Source of the DNA: an uncultured Oscillospiraceae bacterium
Lineage (GTDB): Bacteria > Bacillota > Clostridia > Oscillospirales > Oscillospiraceae
Direction: 5' to 3'
Length of the DNA stretch: 64,000 bases
Assembly (NCBI GenBank): GCA_947631395.1
Contig: CANRLF010000009.1
Location: forward strand, 16,267 to 80,266
Part shown: one piece after another, positions 1-7,000 of the stretch
How the letters are laid out: each line of letters starts with the position of its first letter
How positions within the stretch are numbered: position 1 is the first letter of the stretch
Made by a program: the position numbers and the translations under genes
Notes under the pieces: model-generated
Told to the model about the DNA's origin: nothing
Database searches by the model: none
What the model saw: the letters and a program-made list of their open reading frames with translations, nothing else

Positions 1-1204
1 ACTCCATGAGCCGCCTGTTTCCGGCCAGCACCGTATGTCCGTCTACCTGCGCCCTTATGCCCATGCCGGCAAGCTCCTCGACCTGTCCGGCGGCGCTCTC
101 ATCTCCGATGCCCGCGGCATCAACTATGGCTCTTGCGATGGGGTGGGTGGAAAAGCTCTCGGCCTTGGCCGCCAGCGTGAGAAGCTCAGGGGCGCTCAGG
201 GCCGCGGCCCGCACCGCGGTGACACGGAAGGTCCCACGGGTCAGTGTGCCGGTCTTGTCGAATACCACGGTCCCGGCCTTTGAAAGGGCCTCAAGATAAT
301 TGGAGCCCTTCACAAGTATCCCTCTCCGGGAGGCCCCGCCGATGCCGCCGAAGAAGCTCAGAGGCACACTTATCACCAGCGCGCAGGGGCAGGACACCAC
401 CAGAAAAACCAGCGCCCTGTGTATCCACTTCATCCATGGCTCGGAGAGTATCAGCGGCGGTAATATACCCAGCGCCGGGGCGGCAAAGACCACCGCGGGC
501 GTGTAGTATTTGGCGAACCTTGTTATGAAATTCTCCGTCCGCGCCTTGCGCTCGGAGGAATTTTCCACCATATCCAATACCCTTGCCACGGTGGACTGGG
601 AGTAGACGCTCCTGACCCTGGCCGTGAGGACGGAGTTCAGGTTCACCGTGCCGGATACCAGCTCGTCCCCCGGCTCCACGTCCCTGGGTGCCGACTCGCC
701 TGTCATGGCGGCGGTGTTCACGCTTCCCGAGCCCTCCAGCACGGTGGCGTCCAGGGGTATTCTCTCGCCCGGCCGGATGACGATGGTCTCACCCACCGCG
801 ACCTCCTCCGGGTCCACCTCAACGGTACTGCCGTCTCTTATGACGTTGGCGTACTCCGGGCGGATGTCCATCAGGGCCGCGATAGACTGTCGGGACTTGC
901 CCACAGCCACGGACTGGAACAGCTCGCCCACCTGGTAAAAGAGCATCACCGCCACGCCCTCGGCGTACTCCTCCACAGCCATCGCGCCGATGGTGGCAAC
1001 GCTCATAAGGAAGTTTTCGTCAAATATCTGTCCGTGGGCAATGTTCTGTACAGAGCGCCACAGCACATCCCATCCCACGATGAAGTACGGCACCAGAAAC
1101 GCCGCCAGCTTCCAATAGCCCTCCAGCGGCGCCAGGGAAGCGGCGACGAAGAGGACAAAGCCCAAAATTATCCTCGCCAGTGTAAGCTTGTGCCGACGTG
1201 TCAT
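1..1204 (-). CDS. Heavy-metal-translocating P-type ATPase (Zn/Cd/Pb type), C-terminus cut by window edge
   Basis: Membrane pump that couples ATP hydrolysis to export of soft divalent metals. Seen: about 401 codons read leftward from an ATG at 1204 preceded by GGAGGGATCGTA. The open frame has an N-terminal membrane region, the actuator-loop motif TGES, the metal-site motif CPC (residues 272-274) and the phosphorylation motif DKTGT with the acceptor Asp at about residue 316. The ATP-binding domain continues past the window start. No metal-binding HMA domain precedes the first membrane helix; that domain is encoded separately by the upstream gene. CPC fits the P1B-2 zinc/cadmium/lead group, but copper pumps also use CPC, so the metal is inferred from the SmtB-like regulator. 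Third gene of the metal operon starting near 1890. Confidence 0.93.
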   Translation of the reverse strand, partial: MTRRHKLTLARIILGFVLFVAASLAPLEGYWKLAAFLVPYFIVGWDVLWRSVQNIAHGQIFDENFLMSVATIGAMAVEEYAEGVAVMLFYQVGELFQSVAVGKSRQSIAALMDIRPEYANVIRDGSTVEVDPEEVAVGETIVIRPGERIPLDATVLEGSGSVNTAAMTGESAPRDVEPGDELVSGTVNLNSVLTARVRSVYSQSTVARVLDMVENSSERKARTENFITRFAKYYTPAVVFAAPALGILPPLILSEPWMKWIHRALVFLVVSCPCALVISVPLSFFGGIGGASRRGILVKGSNYLEALSKAGTVVFDKTGTLTRGTFRVTAVRAAALSAPELLTLAAKAESFSTHPIARAIVDAAGIGDESAAGQVEELAGMGIRAQVDGHTVLAGNRRLME

Positions 1205-1230
1205 TACGATCCCTCCATATAAAGATGTAT

Positions 1231-1449
1231 TCAGCGGCAAATGACGCAGTCCGGCTCCACCCTCTTGCAGAGGGCCACCACCTCGTCCATTATCTCCTCA
1301 AAGCGGCTGTCCTCCGCGTCAACGGTCATCCTCTGGGTGAGGAAGTTTACACTAACGTCGTTGACGCCGTCCACCTTTTTGATCTTCCTCTCCATTTTCG
1401 CCGCGCAGTTGGCGCAGTCAAGGTCCTTCAGACGGAAAATTTTTTTCAT
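1231..1449 (-). CDS. Free-standing heavy-metal-associated (HMA) domain protein
   Basis: A 72-residue cytosolic metal-binding protein, likely feeding metal to the P-type ATPase that starts 27 bases downstream. Seen: ferredoxin-like HMA fold pattern with the metal motif DCANCAAK (CxxC at residues 13-16) in the first loop. A second CxxC (CVIC) sits at the extreme C-terminus, which ordinary copper-chaperone HMA proteins lack. RBS GGAGG lies 9 bases before the ATG. The pump itself lacks an N-terminal HMA, so this gene looks like the detached N-terminal domain. Metal specificity cannot be read from sequence alone. Confidence 0.9.
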   Translation of the reverse strand: MKKIFRLKDLDCANCAAKMERKIKKVDGVNDVSVNFLTQRMTVDAEDSRFEEIMDEVVALCKRVEPDCVICR

Positions 1450-1488
1450 AATATGTATCCTCCCCGATCTTATTTGTTCCGCGCCCGG

Positions 1489-1848
1489 TCACTCCAGAAC
1501 GTGGCTGAGTCCCTGGTCGATTATGCTCCTGACGTGGTCATCGGCCAAAAAGCAAATGATGTTCTTCCCCTCCCTGCGGGAGGAGATTAGCTTTGACTGC
1601 TTGAGGATCCTGAGCTGATGGGATATGGCCGACTGGCTTATCCCAAGAAGCTCCGCGATGTCACAGACGCACATCTCCGACTCCATGAGGACAAACATTA
1701 TCTTCATCCTGGTGGAGTCGCCGAACATCTTGAAAAGGTCCGCAAGCTCATAGAGCGTGTCGTCGTCCGGCAGGCTTTCCCGGACGGCTCCGACCACGTC
1801 GTCGTGGGTGCCGGGCTCCTCGCACATGAGCTCATTTATTTCATCCAT
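1489..1848 (-). CDS. ArsR/SmtB-family metal-sensing repressor
   Basis: Winged-helix repressor released from DNA by metal. Seen: 119 residues; helix-3 motif EMCVCDIAELLG carrying the Cys-x-Cys pair typical of alpha-3 sites, with Cys9 and His15 in the N-terminal arm that could complete a CadC-like alpha-3N site. The recognition helix region contains SQSAISHQLRIL. The C-terminal helix has D-x-H-x10-H-x2-E, the same ligand spacing as the SmtB alpha-5 zinc site (Asp104, His106, His117, Glu120). So both metal-site types appear present. First gene of the operon; a perfect inverted repeat sits just downstream of its -10, so it most likely represses itself plus the HMA and pump genes. Confidence 0.93.
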   Translation of the reverse strand: MDEINELMCEEPGTHDDVVGAVRESLPDDDTLYELADLFKMFGDSTRMKIMFVLMESEMCVCDIAELLGISQSAISHQLRILKQSKLISSRREGKNIICFLADDHVRSIIDQGLSHVLE

Positions 1849-1866
1849 ATGTAATCATCCTTTCAT

Positions 1867-1882
1867 ATGAACAAGTGTTCAT
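1867..1882. promoter_or_regulatory. ArsR/SmtB-type operator
   Basis: Perfect inverted repeat ATGAAC-AAGT-GTTCAT. The TGAAC/GTTCA half-sites match the known SmtB/ArsR-family operator pattern, and the repeat lies between the -10 box and the arsR start codon, where bound repressor would block initiation. Confidence 0.8.
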
Positions 1883-1895
1883 GTGTTATGGCCTC

Positions 1896-1924
1896 ATTAT
1901 AATACTACTCACCTCCCTTGTCAA
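1896..1924 (-). promoter_or_regulatory. Consensus sigma-A promoter of the metal efflux operon
   Basis: Read on the minus strand: TTGACA (1919-1924), 17 bp, TATAAT (1896-1901). Both boxes are exact consensus, as expected for a strong promoter that depends on a tight repressor. Confidence 0.85.
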
Positions 1925-2113
1925 CAGGTCGCGTTGTAACAAAGGTTACAAAATTGTAACTATTTTTTTCGAAGAAATTTTTTCCTTTGAAGGTCCGCAT
2001 CCACTTTTTTGGACGATTTTTTCGCAATATTTGGTGAAAACAACCGGCTAAGCCCCCACATCTTGCGAAAAAAAGTTCTTCTCAAGGTTACATAATATTT
2101 TTGTCCCAAGATA

Positions 2114-2150
2114 TTGACAATCAGGAAACAATGTGTTACAATTCGGTTAC
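2114..2150 (+). promoter_or_regulatory. Sigma-A promoter with overlapping WalR-like direct repeat
   Basis: TTGACA (2114-2119), 17 bp, TACAAT (2137-2142). Over the -10 lies TGTTAC-N5-GGTTAC (2134-2150), which matches the B. subtilis WalR consensus TGTWAH-N5-TGTWAH except for one base. The downstream operon encodes a cell-wall endopeptidase, a usual WalR target. The WalR assignment is inference. Upstream, 1905-2113 holds several further GTTAC/GTAAC copies but no gene. Confidence 0.6.
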
Positions 2151-2170
2151 GACATGAACGAGGAGGTCAT

Positions 2171-2470
2171 ATGATGCCCGCAACCAACCGCAAAGACGTT
2201 CTTGAATACCGTGGCCGCCCTCTGCGCCGCAAGGATAACATCCTATACTACGGCAGCATGTCCGACAAATACATCATTATGATGCAGGTCATGGACACCA
2301 AAAAGGTAGACGACATGGACGTCGCCACCAGGGTGACCGTACAGCTCCAGTACACCGATCCGGACCTCAAGAGCCGTGACCGGGTGGTCAAGAGAACAGA
2401 GAAAAACGGCTTGTACGCCGCTATGGACGTAGCCGCCGTATGGCTCGAAAGAGCCCTGTCGGCCAAGTGA
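2171..2470 (+). CDS. Conserved-looking hypothetical protein, about 99 aa
   Basis: Not recognised. Seen: a small soluble protein with no signal peptide or membrane segment. The N-terminal part is basic (NRKDVLEYRGRPLRRKDN); the middle alternates hydrophobic and charged residues, suggesting beta strands, and the end (YAAMDVAAVWLERAL) looks like an amphipathic helix. RBS AGGAGG (2161-2166) supports starting at ATG 2171 or 2174; reading frames opening further upstream would begin inside the -35 box. The next gene, a secreted wall hydrolase, follows after 14 bases, so the two are co-transcribed. Function unknown. Confidence 0.75.
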   Translation: MMPATNRKDVLEYRGRPLRRKDNILYYGSMSDKYIIMMQVMDTKKVDDMDVATRVTVQLQYTDPDLKSRDRVVKRTEKNGLYAAMDVAAVWLERALSAK

Positions 2471-2484
2471 GGAAAGGATATTCC

Positions 2485-3420
2485 ATGAAAAAGTCATTTA
2501 GAAAGATCATCGTCACGGTCATGGCCCTGGCCATCGCCGCGAGCCTTATTGTGATCCCCGCCCACGCTGAAGGCGGCTCTATCGCCTGGGGCGCGGCCAC
2601 CGTGGACGCAAGCTCCCTCAACATCCGCAAGGGCCCCGGCACCGATTATGACCGGGTCGGCATCGTAGCCGGCGGCACCATCGTTGTCGTCCTTGAGCAG
2701 ACCAACGCCAAATGGTACAAGGTCAACTACGCCGGCATCGTTGGCTATGTTTCCACCGAGTATCTCACCGAGATCCTCCGGGCCGAGAACTTCAAGGCCA
2801 CCGGTACCGTCAACGGCTCCGACGTGCGTATGCGCAAGAGCCACTCCACCGACACCGATGTCATCACCACCTTCAACAAGGGCGACAAGGTGAACATCAT
2901 CGGCATAAACGAGGGCTGGTACAAAATCACCAATGACGCCGGCACAGGTTACATACGGTCCGATTTCGTGGACGTCACCGGCGGCGGTCCCGCCCGCACA
3001 GCCACCACCAAGAGCAACACCAGCAATGGCAACAGCGAGTCCGCCAGCCTCGGCCAGCAGATCGCCAATTACGCTCTCCAGTACGTGGGCTACCGCTACG
3101 TCTACGGTGAGGAATCCCCCTCCAAGGGCTTTGATTGCTCCGGTCTTATGTACTATGTTTACGGCCAGTTCGGATACAAGCTCCAGCGCACCGCCCACGA
3201 CATGTGCATGAACAACGGAAAGCCCGTTTCCAAGTCCGAGCTCCAGCCCGGTGACCTCGTATTCTTCTCCTCCAACGGCTCCCACGTGGGCCATGTGGGC
3301 ATGTACATAGGCGGCGGACAGTTCGTCCACGCCTCCACCTCCAAGACCGGCGTCATAATCTCCGATCTTGACAGCAGCTATTACACCAGGGTCTACTACG
3401 CTGCCCGTCGCATCGTGTGA
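2485..3420 (+). CDS. Secreted SH3b-SH3b-NlpC/P60 cell-wall endopeptidase
   Basis: Probable D,L-endopeptidase cutting peptidoglycan stem peptides outside the cell. Seen: signal peptide over residues 1-28 ending VIPAHA; two bacterial SH3 domains, roughly residues 35-95 and 105-165, each with the typical LNIRKGPGTDY-like start; a Ser/Thr/Asn-rich linker; and a C-terminal NlpC/P60 domain with catalytic Cys in GFDCSGLMYY and His in GSHVGHVGMYIGG, plus a later His in FVHAST. Length (312 residues) is normal for the family. ATG 2485 is chosen because it begins the signal peptide. It is second in a two-gene operon and ends at a strong terminator. Confidence 0.93.
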   Translation: MKKSFRKIIVTVMALAIAASLIVIPAHAEGGSIAWGAATVDASSLNIRKGPGTDYDRVGIVAGGTIVVVLEQTNAKWYKVNYAGIVGYVSTEYLTEILRAENFKATGTVNGSDVRMRKSHSTDTDVITTFNKGDKVNIIGINEGWYKITNDAGTGYIRSDFVDVTGGGPARTATTKSNTSNGNSESASLGQQIANYALQYVGYRYVYGEESPSKGFDCSGLMYYVYGQFGYKLQRTAHDMCMNNGKPVSKSELQPGDLVFFSSNGSHVGHVGMYIGGGQFVHASTSKTGVIISDLDSSYYTRVYYAARRIV

Positions 3421-3445
3421 CCCTTTCCGACCCTGAATGTGCTTA

Positions 3446-3477
3446 TCCCCCAGTCACAAGACTGGGGGAACTTTTTT
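3446..3477 (+). terminator. Rho-independent terminator after NlpC/P60 gene
   Basis: 10 bp perfect stem (TCCCCCAGTC/GACTGGGGGA) with loop ACAA, followed by a run of six T. Confidence 0.93.
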
Positions 3478-3594
3478 GCCCGCATCCGTTCCTGCCGACC
3501 CGAAACTCGGCCATTACGTCACGTTTCGTTCTTAAAATCCCGGTATCTGATGGCGTTTTTAGGCAAATAACAGGATTATTAATACAAATTTAAC

Positions 3595-3623
3595 TTGCAT
3601 GATGGCGGCAGATATGATATAGT
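3595..3623 (+). promoter_or_regulatory. Promoter of the foldase-like gene
   Basis: TTGCAT (3595-3600), 17 bp, TATAGT (3618-3623). The rest of 3478-3690 shows no gene. Confidence 0.65.
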
Positions 3624-3700
3624 TAACAATCGAGCCGGGTTTTACGGCCCGATATGGACATACTTATTATTATCAGCACAAAAGAAAAGGAATGATTTCA

Positions 3701-5284
3701 ATGAGCGAAATGAGCCCCATTAAGGCCGCGAGGATAGCCGAGGCCGATCGGGAGAAAAAAGCCAGAAAGAAGTACACGATCACCGTATCGGTCATCTGCG
3801 CCGTACTCGTGGTGCTTGTGATATTCGTGGCGCTCTTCTCCTCCAACCTCTTTTACAACACCACCACGGCTGTTGACATCGGCGGGTACAAGTTTACCGT
3901 GACCGATTTCAACTTCAACTATATGAGCGCCTACAACAGCTATTATAACAGCATATATAATATGTACAGCTATTATGGCGACCTGGTGAGTGCCATGCTC
4001 CCCGACCTCTCTAAGCCCTTATCCGAGCAGGCATATCCCGGAGCCGACGACGGCACCACCTGGGCAGACTACTTTGAGGACGCCGCCCTTCAGCGTATGC
4101 AGAACGTCGCCATGCTCTGCGATCAGGCGGAGAAGGCCGGCATAACCGCCGACGAGGATGAGCTTGCCAATGTGGAGGCCACCATCTCCTCCGTCAGGAC
4201 CCAGGCCCAGAGTAACGGCTTCCCGGATCTGAACTCCTACCTCGCCCGGATGTACGGCAAGGGCATGACTGAGAAGGTCTATCGCAGGAATCTGGAGCGC
4301 GAGGCTCTGGCCAGCACCTACTCCTCCCATGTCCAGGACGGCATGACCTACACTCAGGAGCAGAAGGACGCCTATTACGCCGAACACAAGGATGAGTACG
4401 ACGTCATCATCTACCGCACCTACTTCTTCTCCGGCGCCGCCGTGGAGGACGATGAGGATACTGAGGAGAACGAGGCCCTCACCGCCGAGGAGGCCATGGC
4501 CAAGGCCGAGTCCAACGCCAATGAGCTGAAGTCCAAGGCCACCAGCGAGCAGGCGTATATCGACGCCGTAGCGGAGTTCAACGCCGATGTGGAGGACTAT
4601 GATGCCGACGCCAGCACCCTCTCCAAGGTGATGGGCTCCAACCTGAACACCGTGGTCAGCGAGTGGCTTCTCAGCGCCGACAGGAAGGCTGGCGACGTGG
4701 AGGTCATCAAGACCCCCGACGACTCCAGCGCCAGCGGCTACTATGTGCTCTACTTCAAGGAGCGCGACAACAACCAGTTCCACGCGGTCAGCTTCTACTA
4801 CGGCCTTGTTGAGCCCAACGAGGAGAACGTATCCCGGGACACCTTCGACACCGACGAGGAGTACGAGGAGGCCCTCAAGCAACTGACTGAGCTCAACGCC
4901 AGCACCGTCCTCAATGAGTATGAAAACGGCACGGACAAGACCCTCGAGGGCTTCCAGAAGGTCATGGACGACAACGCCGATATGCTTGCCGAGAGCGGTC
5001 CTCTCAACCGCGTCGGTATCTACGATGTGCCTGACGAGGTATCCGAGTGGCTCCACGACTCCGCCAGAGTCGCCGGTGACACCACCCGCGTCTACGTCCC
5101 CGACTACGGTTGCTTCATCCTTTACTTCGTAAGTGATGACGGGGTCTACGCCGACCTTGTGGCCGACACCAACCTGAGGGATGACGACTACCACGAGTGG
5201 GCCGACGAGACCGTCGCCTCCTACCCCATCGACACCGAGTGGGAGATGGTCCTTACAAAGAAGCTTCCCTCCCTCGGAGGCTGA
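3701..5284 (+). CDS. Membrane-anchored SurA/PrsA-like peptidylprolyl isomerase family protein
   Basis: Probably helps fold or quality-control exported proteins at the outer face of the membrane. Seen: a basic cytoplasmic tail (about 24 residues), one transmembrane segment near residues 26-47, then a large extracellular part. That part has a Tyr/Asn-rich stretch, a helical SurA-N-like region, and two PpiC-like modules (around YDVIIYRTYFF and QFHAVSFYYG) separated by very acidic Glu/Asp/Ala sequence. Strict rotamase catalytic residues are not obvious, so enzymatic activity is uncertain. Start ATG 3701 is preferred over 3692, because AAAAGG lies 10 bases before 3701 but only 1 before 3692. Monocistronic between its own promoter and a terminator. 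Confidence 0.8.
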   Translation: MSEMSPIKAARIAEADREKKARKKYTITVSVICAVLVVLVIFVALFSSNLFYNTTTAVDIGGYKFTVTDFNFNYMSAYNSYYNSIYNMYSYYGDLVSAMLPDLSKPLSEQAYPGADDGTTWADYFEDAALQRMQNVAMLCDQAEKAGITADEDELANVEATISSVRTQAQSNGFPDLNSYLARMYGKGMTEKVYRRNLEREALASTYSSHVQDGMTYTQEQKDAYYAEHKDEYDVIIYRTYFFSGAAVEDDEDTEENEALTAEEAMAKAESNANELKSKATSEQAYIDAVAEFNADVEDYDADASTLSKVMGSNLNTVVSEWLLSADRKAGDVEVIKTPDDSSASGYYVLYFKERDNNQFHAVSFYYGLVEPNEENVSRDTFDTDEEYEEALKQLTELNASTVLNEYENGTDKTLEGFQKVMDDNADMLAESGPLNRVGIYDVPDEVSEWLHDSARVAGDTTRVYVPDYGCFILYFVSDDGVYADLVADTNLRDDDYHEWADETVASYPIDTEWEMVLTKKLPSLGG

Positions 5285-5307
5285 GCTTTTCGATCTTTCA
5301 AAACAAC

Positions 5308-5337
5308 AAAGCGGCTCTGATGAGCCGCTTTGCTTTT
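5308..5337 (+). terminator. Terminator after the foldase-like gene
   Basis: 10 bp stem AAAGCGGCTC/GAGCCGCTTT with loop TGAT, then GCTTTT. It ends directly against the RBS of the next gene. Confidence 0.85.
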
Positions 5338-5347
5338 AGGAGGAGCC

Positions 5348-6724
5348 ATGACGCTTTTTGAAAAACTCTCCCGGTACTCCAGCTCCGGGGCACTGCCCAT
5401 GCACATGCCGGGGCATAAGCGTAACATCGCCGCCTTCCCGTGGCTTGCGGGCCTCGGGGAGCTGGATATAACGGAGATAGCCGGCTTCGACAACTTAAAC
5501 GACCCGGAGGGACTTTTTTCTGACATGGAGAAAAAAATTGCCCGGATCTGGGGCGCTACGGAGTCCATCGCCCTTGTGAACGGCTCCACCGTGGGTGTTC
5601 TGGCCGCCGTCATGTCCGCCCTCGATGAGGGCGGTGAGTTGCTGATGTTCAGGGACAGCCACAGGAGCGTATACCACGCCGCCCAGCTTGCGGGTGCCGT
5701 CACCAGGTATCTCACACCGGAGGCCGACCCGGAGCTTGGCCTTCCACTGTCAGTGACGCCGGAGGACGTGGCCGAAGCTCTGGAGAAATACCCCAGAATC
5801 AAACTCGTATGCGTCACCTCGCCCACCTACGACGGGGTCATAAGCGACATCGCCGGCATAGCGGACGTATGCCACAGCCGTGGGATACCGCTTTTTGTGG
5901 ACGAGGCCCACGGGGCACATCTGGGCTTTGGGGACTTCCCAGCCTCCGCCGTCAGGTCCGGCGCCGATATGGCGGTCCAGAGCCTCCACAAGACATTGCC
6001 GAGTCTCACGCAAACAGCTGTCCTGCACATCAATACCGGCCTTGTGGATTCAAAGAAGGTCCGAAGATATGTCGCGATGCTCCAGACCTCCTCCCCCTCC
6101 TACCTTCTCTCCGCGTCGATCGACATGTGCGCGGACTTCCTGGCGCGCGAGGGCGGTAAGGCCGTAAGGAGTTGGTTCGACGCCCTCGAGGACTTTCGGG
6201 ACGCCGCGGAGAAACTTGAAAGGATACGTCTCTGGACTCCGGATACATACTCATACGACCCGTCAAAGCTCGTCCTCCGTTGCGACGGGAAATGGCTGGA
6301 AAAGCGTCTTCGGGAGGATTTTGGCATTGAGGTCGAGTACTCATCCCCCACGCATGTATTGTGCATGACCGGCATGGGTGACACATCGGAGAGCCTTTCC
6401 CGGCTTTTGGATGCCCTTACGGCCCTGGACTCCGCGGCTCCCGCCGCCCCTCCCCCCTGCCCCGCCGGTGGACTGCCGGAGCAGGTCATGCCTGTACATG
6501 AGGCCGTAAAGCTCCCCGGTGAGTCAGTGCCGCCAGATGCCGCCCTCGGCAGGGTGTGCGGCGAGTACATCTGGGCCTATCCCCCAGGCGTACCCATCAT
6601 CGTCCCCGGCGAGATCGTGAACGAGGATGTACTCAGGTCGCTCAAGGGCGGTTTTGATCTTCATTCCTCGGCCAAAGGCGTACCAAATTCGATTTTTTGT
6701 GTTGACCTTACGCGAAAAATATAG
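5348..6724 (+). CDS. Orn/Lys/Arg decarboxylase family, PLP-dependent
   Basis: Fold-type I PLP enzyme of the group containing SpeA-type arginine decarboxylase and lysine/ornithine decarboxylases; makes a polyamine precursor or diamine. Seen: 458 residues from ATG 5348 with AGGAGG just upstream; N-terminal signature PMHMPGHKR, substrate/PLP motif DEAHGAHLGF, and the Schiff-base lysine in SLHKTLPSLTQTA. The length matches the short Firmicutes forms (YaaO-like) that lack the N-terminal receiver-like domain of the E. coli enzymes. The exact amino acid substrate cannot be decided from sequence. The promoter of the SCIFF gene lies inside its 3' end. Confidence 0.9.
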   Translation: MTLFEKLSRYSSSGALPMHMPGHKRNIAAFPWLAGLGELDITEIAGFDNLNDPEGLFSDMEKKIARIWGATESIALVNGSTVGVLAAVMSALDEGGELLMFRDSHRSVYHAAQLAGAVTRYLTPEADPELGLPLSVTPEDVAEALEKYPRIKLVCVTSPTYDGVISDIAGIADVCHSRGIPLFVDEAHGAHLGFGDFPASAVRSGADMAVQSLHKTLPSLTQTAVLHINTGLVDSKKVRRYVAMLQTSSPSYLLSASIDMCADFLAREGGKAVRSWFDALEDFRDAAEKLERIRLWTPDTYSYDPSKLVLRCDGKWLEKRLREDFGIEVEYSSPTHVLCMTGMGDTSESLSRLLDALTALDSAAPAAPPPCPAGGLPEQVMPVHEAVKLPGESVPPDAALGRVCGEYIWAYPPGVPIIVPGEIVNEDVLRSLKGGFDLHSSAKGVPNSIFCVDLTRKI

Positions 6725-6730
6725 TAAAAT
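6702..6730 (+). promoter_or_regulatory. Promoter of the SCIFF operon
   Basis: TTGACC (6702-6707), 17 bp, TAAAAT (6725-6730), overlapping the last codons of the decarboxylase gene. RBS AAAGGGGG precedes the peptide ATG. Confidence 0.75.
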
Positions 6731-6766
6731 AAAAATGTTAAGATTTCGGGAAAGGGGGATATACCC

Positions 6767-6907
6767 ATGAAAAGGATCGAGACCGTTGAGACCCGTGACC
6801 TGAAGGCCAGCGTCAAGACCGGCGGTTGCGGCGAGTGCCAGACCTCCTGCCAGTCCGCCTGCAAGACCTCCTGCGGCGTTGCCAACCAGCTCTGCGAAAA
6901 GAAATAA
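6767..6907 (+). CDS. SCIFF ranthipeptide precursor (six cysteines in about 45 residues)
   Basis: Ribosomally made precursor peptide of 46 residues. Seen: a charged leader (MKRIETVETRDLKASVKT) followed by a Cys-rich core with six Cys at positions 21, 24, 28, 32, 36 and 43. This is the SCIFF family hallmark, and the maturase gene follows at 7001. In characterised members the radical SAM enzyme links cysteine sulfur to threonine in the core; here Thr26 and Thr34 lie among the cysteines. SCIFF is nearly universal in Clostridia, but its role remains unknown (quorum or housekeeping functions have been proposed). A terminator hairpin between this gene and the maturase should leave most transcripts peptide-only. 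Confidence 0.95.
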   Translation: MKRIETVETRDLKASVKTGGCGECQTSCQSACKTSCGVANQLCEKK

Positions 6908-6925
6908 GCCACAGCAAGAAAACGG

Positions 6926-6957
6926 TACCGCTTGCGCTCGCGCAGGCGGTATTTTTT
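6926..6957 (+). terminator. Intra-operon terminator between SCIFF peptide and maturase
   Basis: 11 bp stem (6926-6936 with 6941-6951, one G-T pair), loop CTCG, then six T. Readthrough must supply the maturase, since no clear promoter follows; this gives high peptide-to-enzyme stoichiometry. Confidence 0.85.
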
Positions 6958-7000
6958 GAGTGGGAGATCCCGTAAAAATCATGCGTTTGGAGAATGTGAT

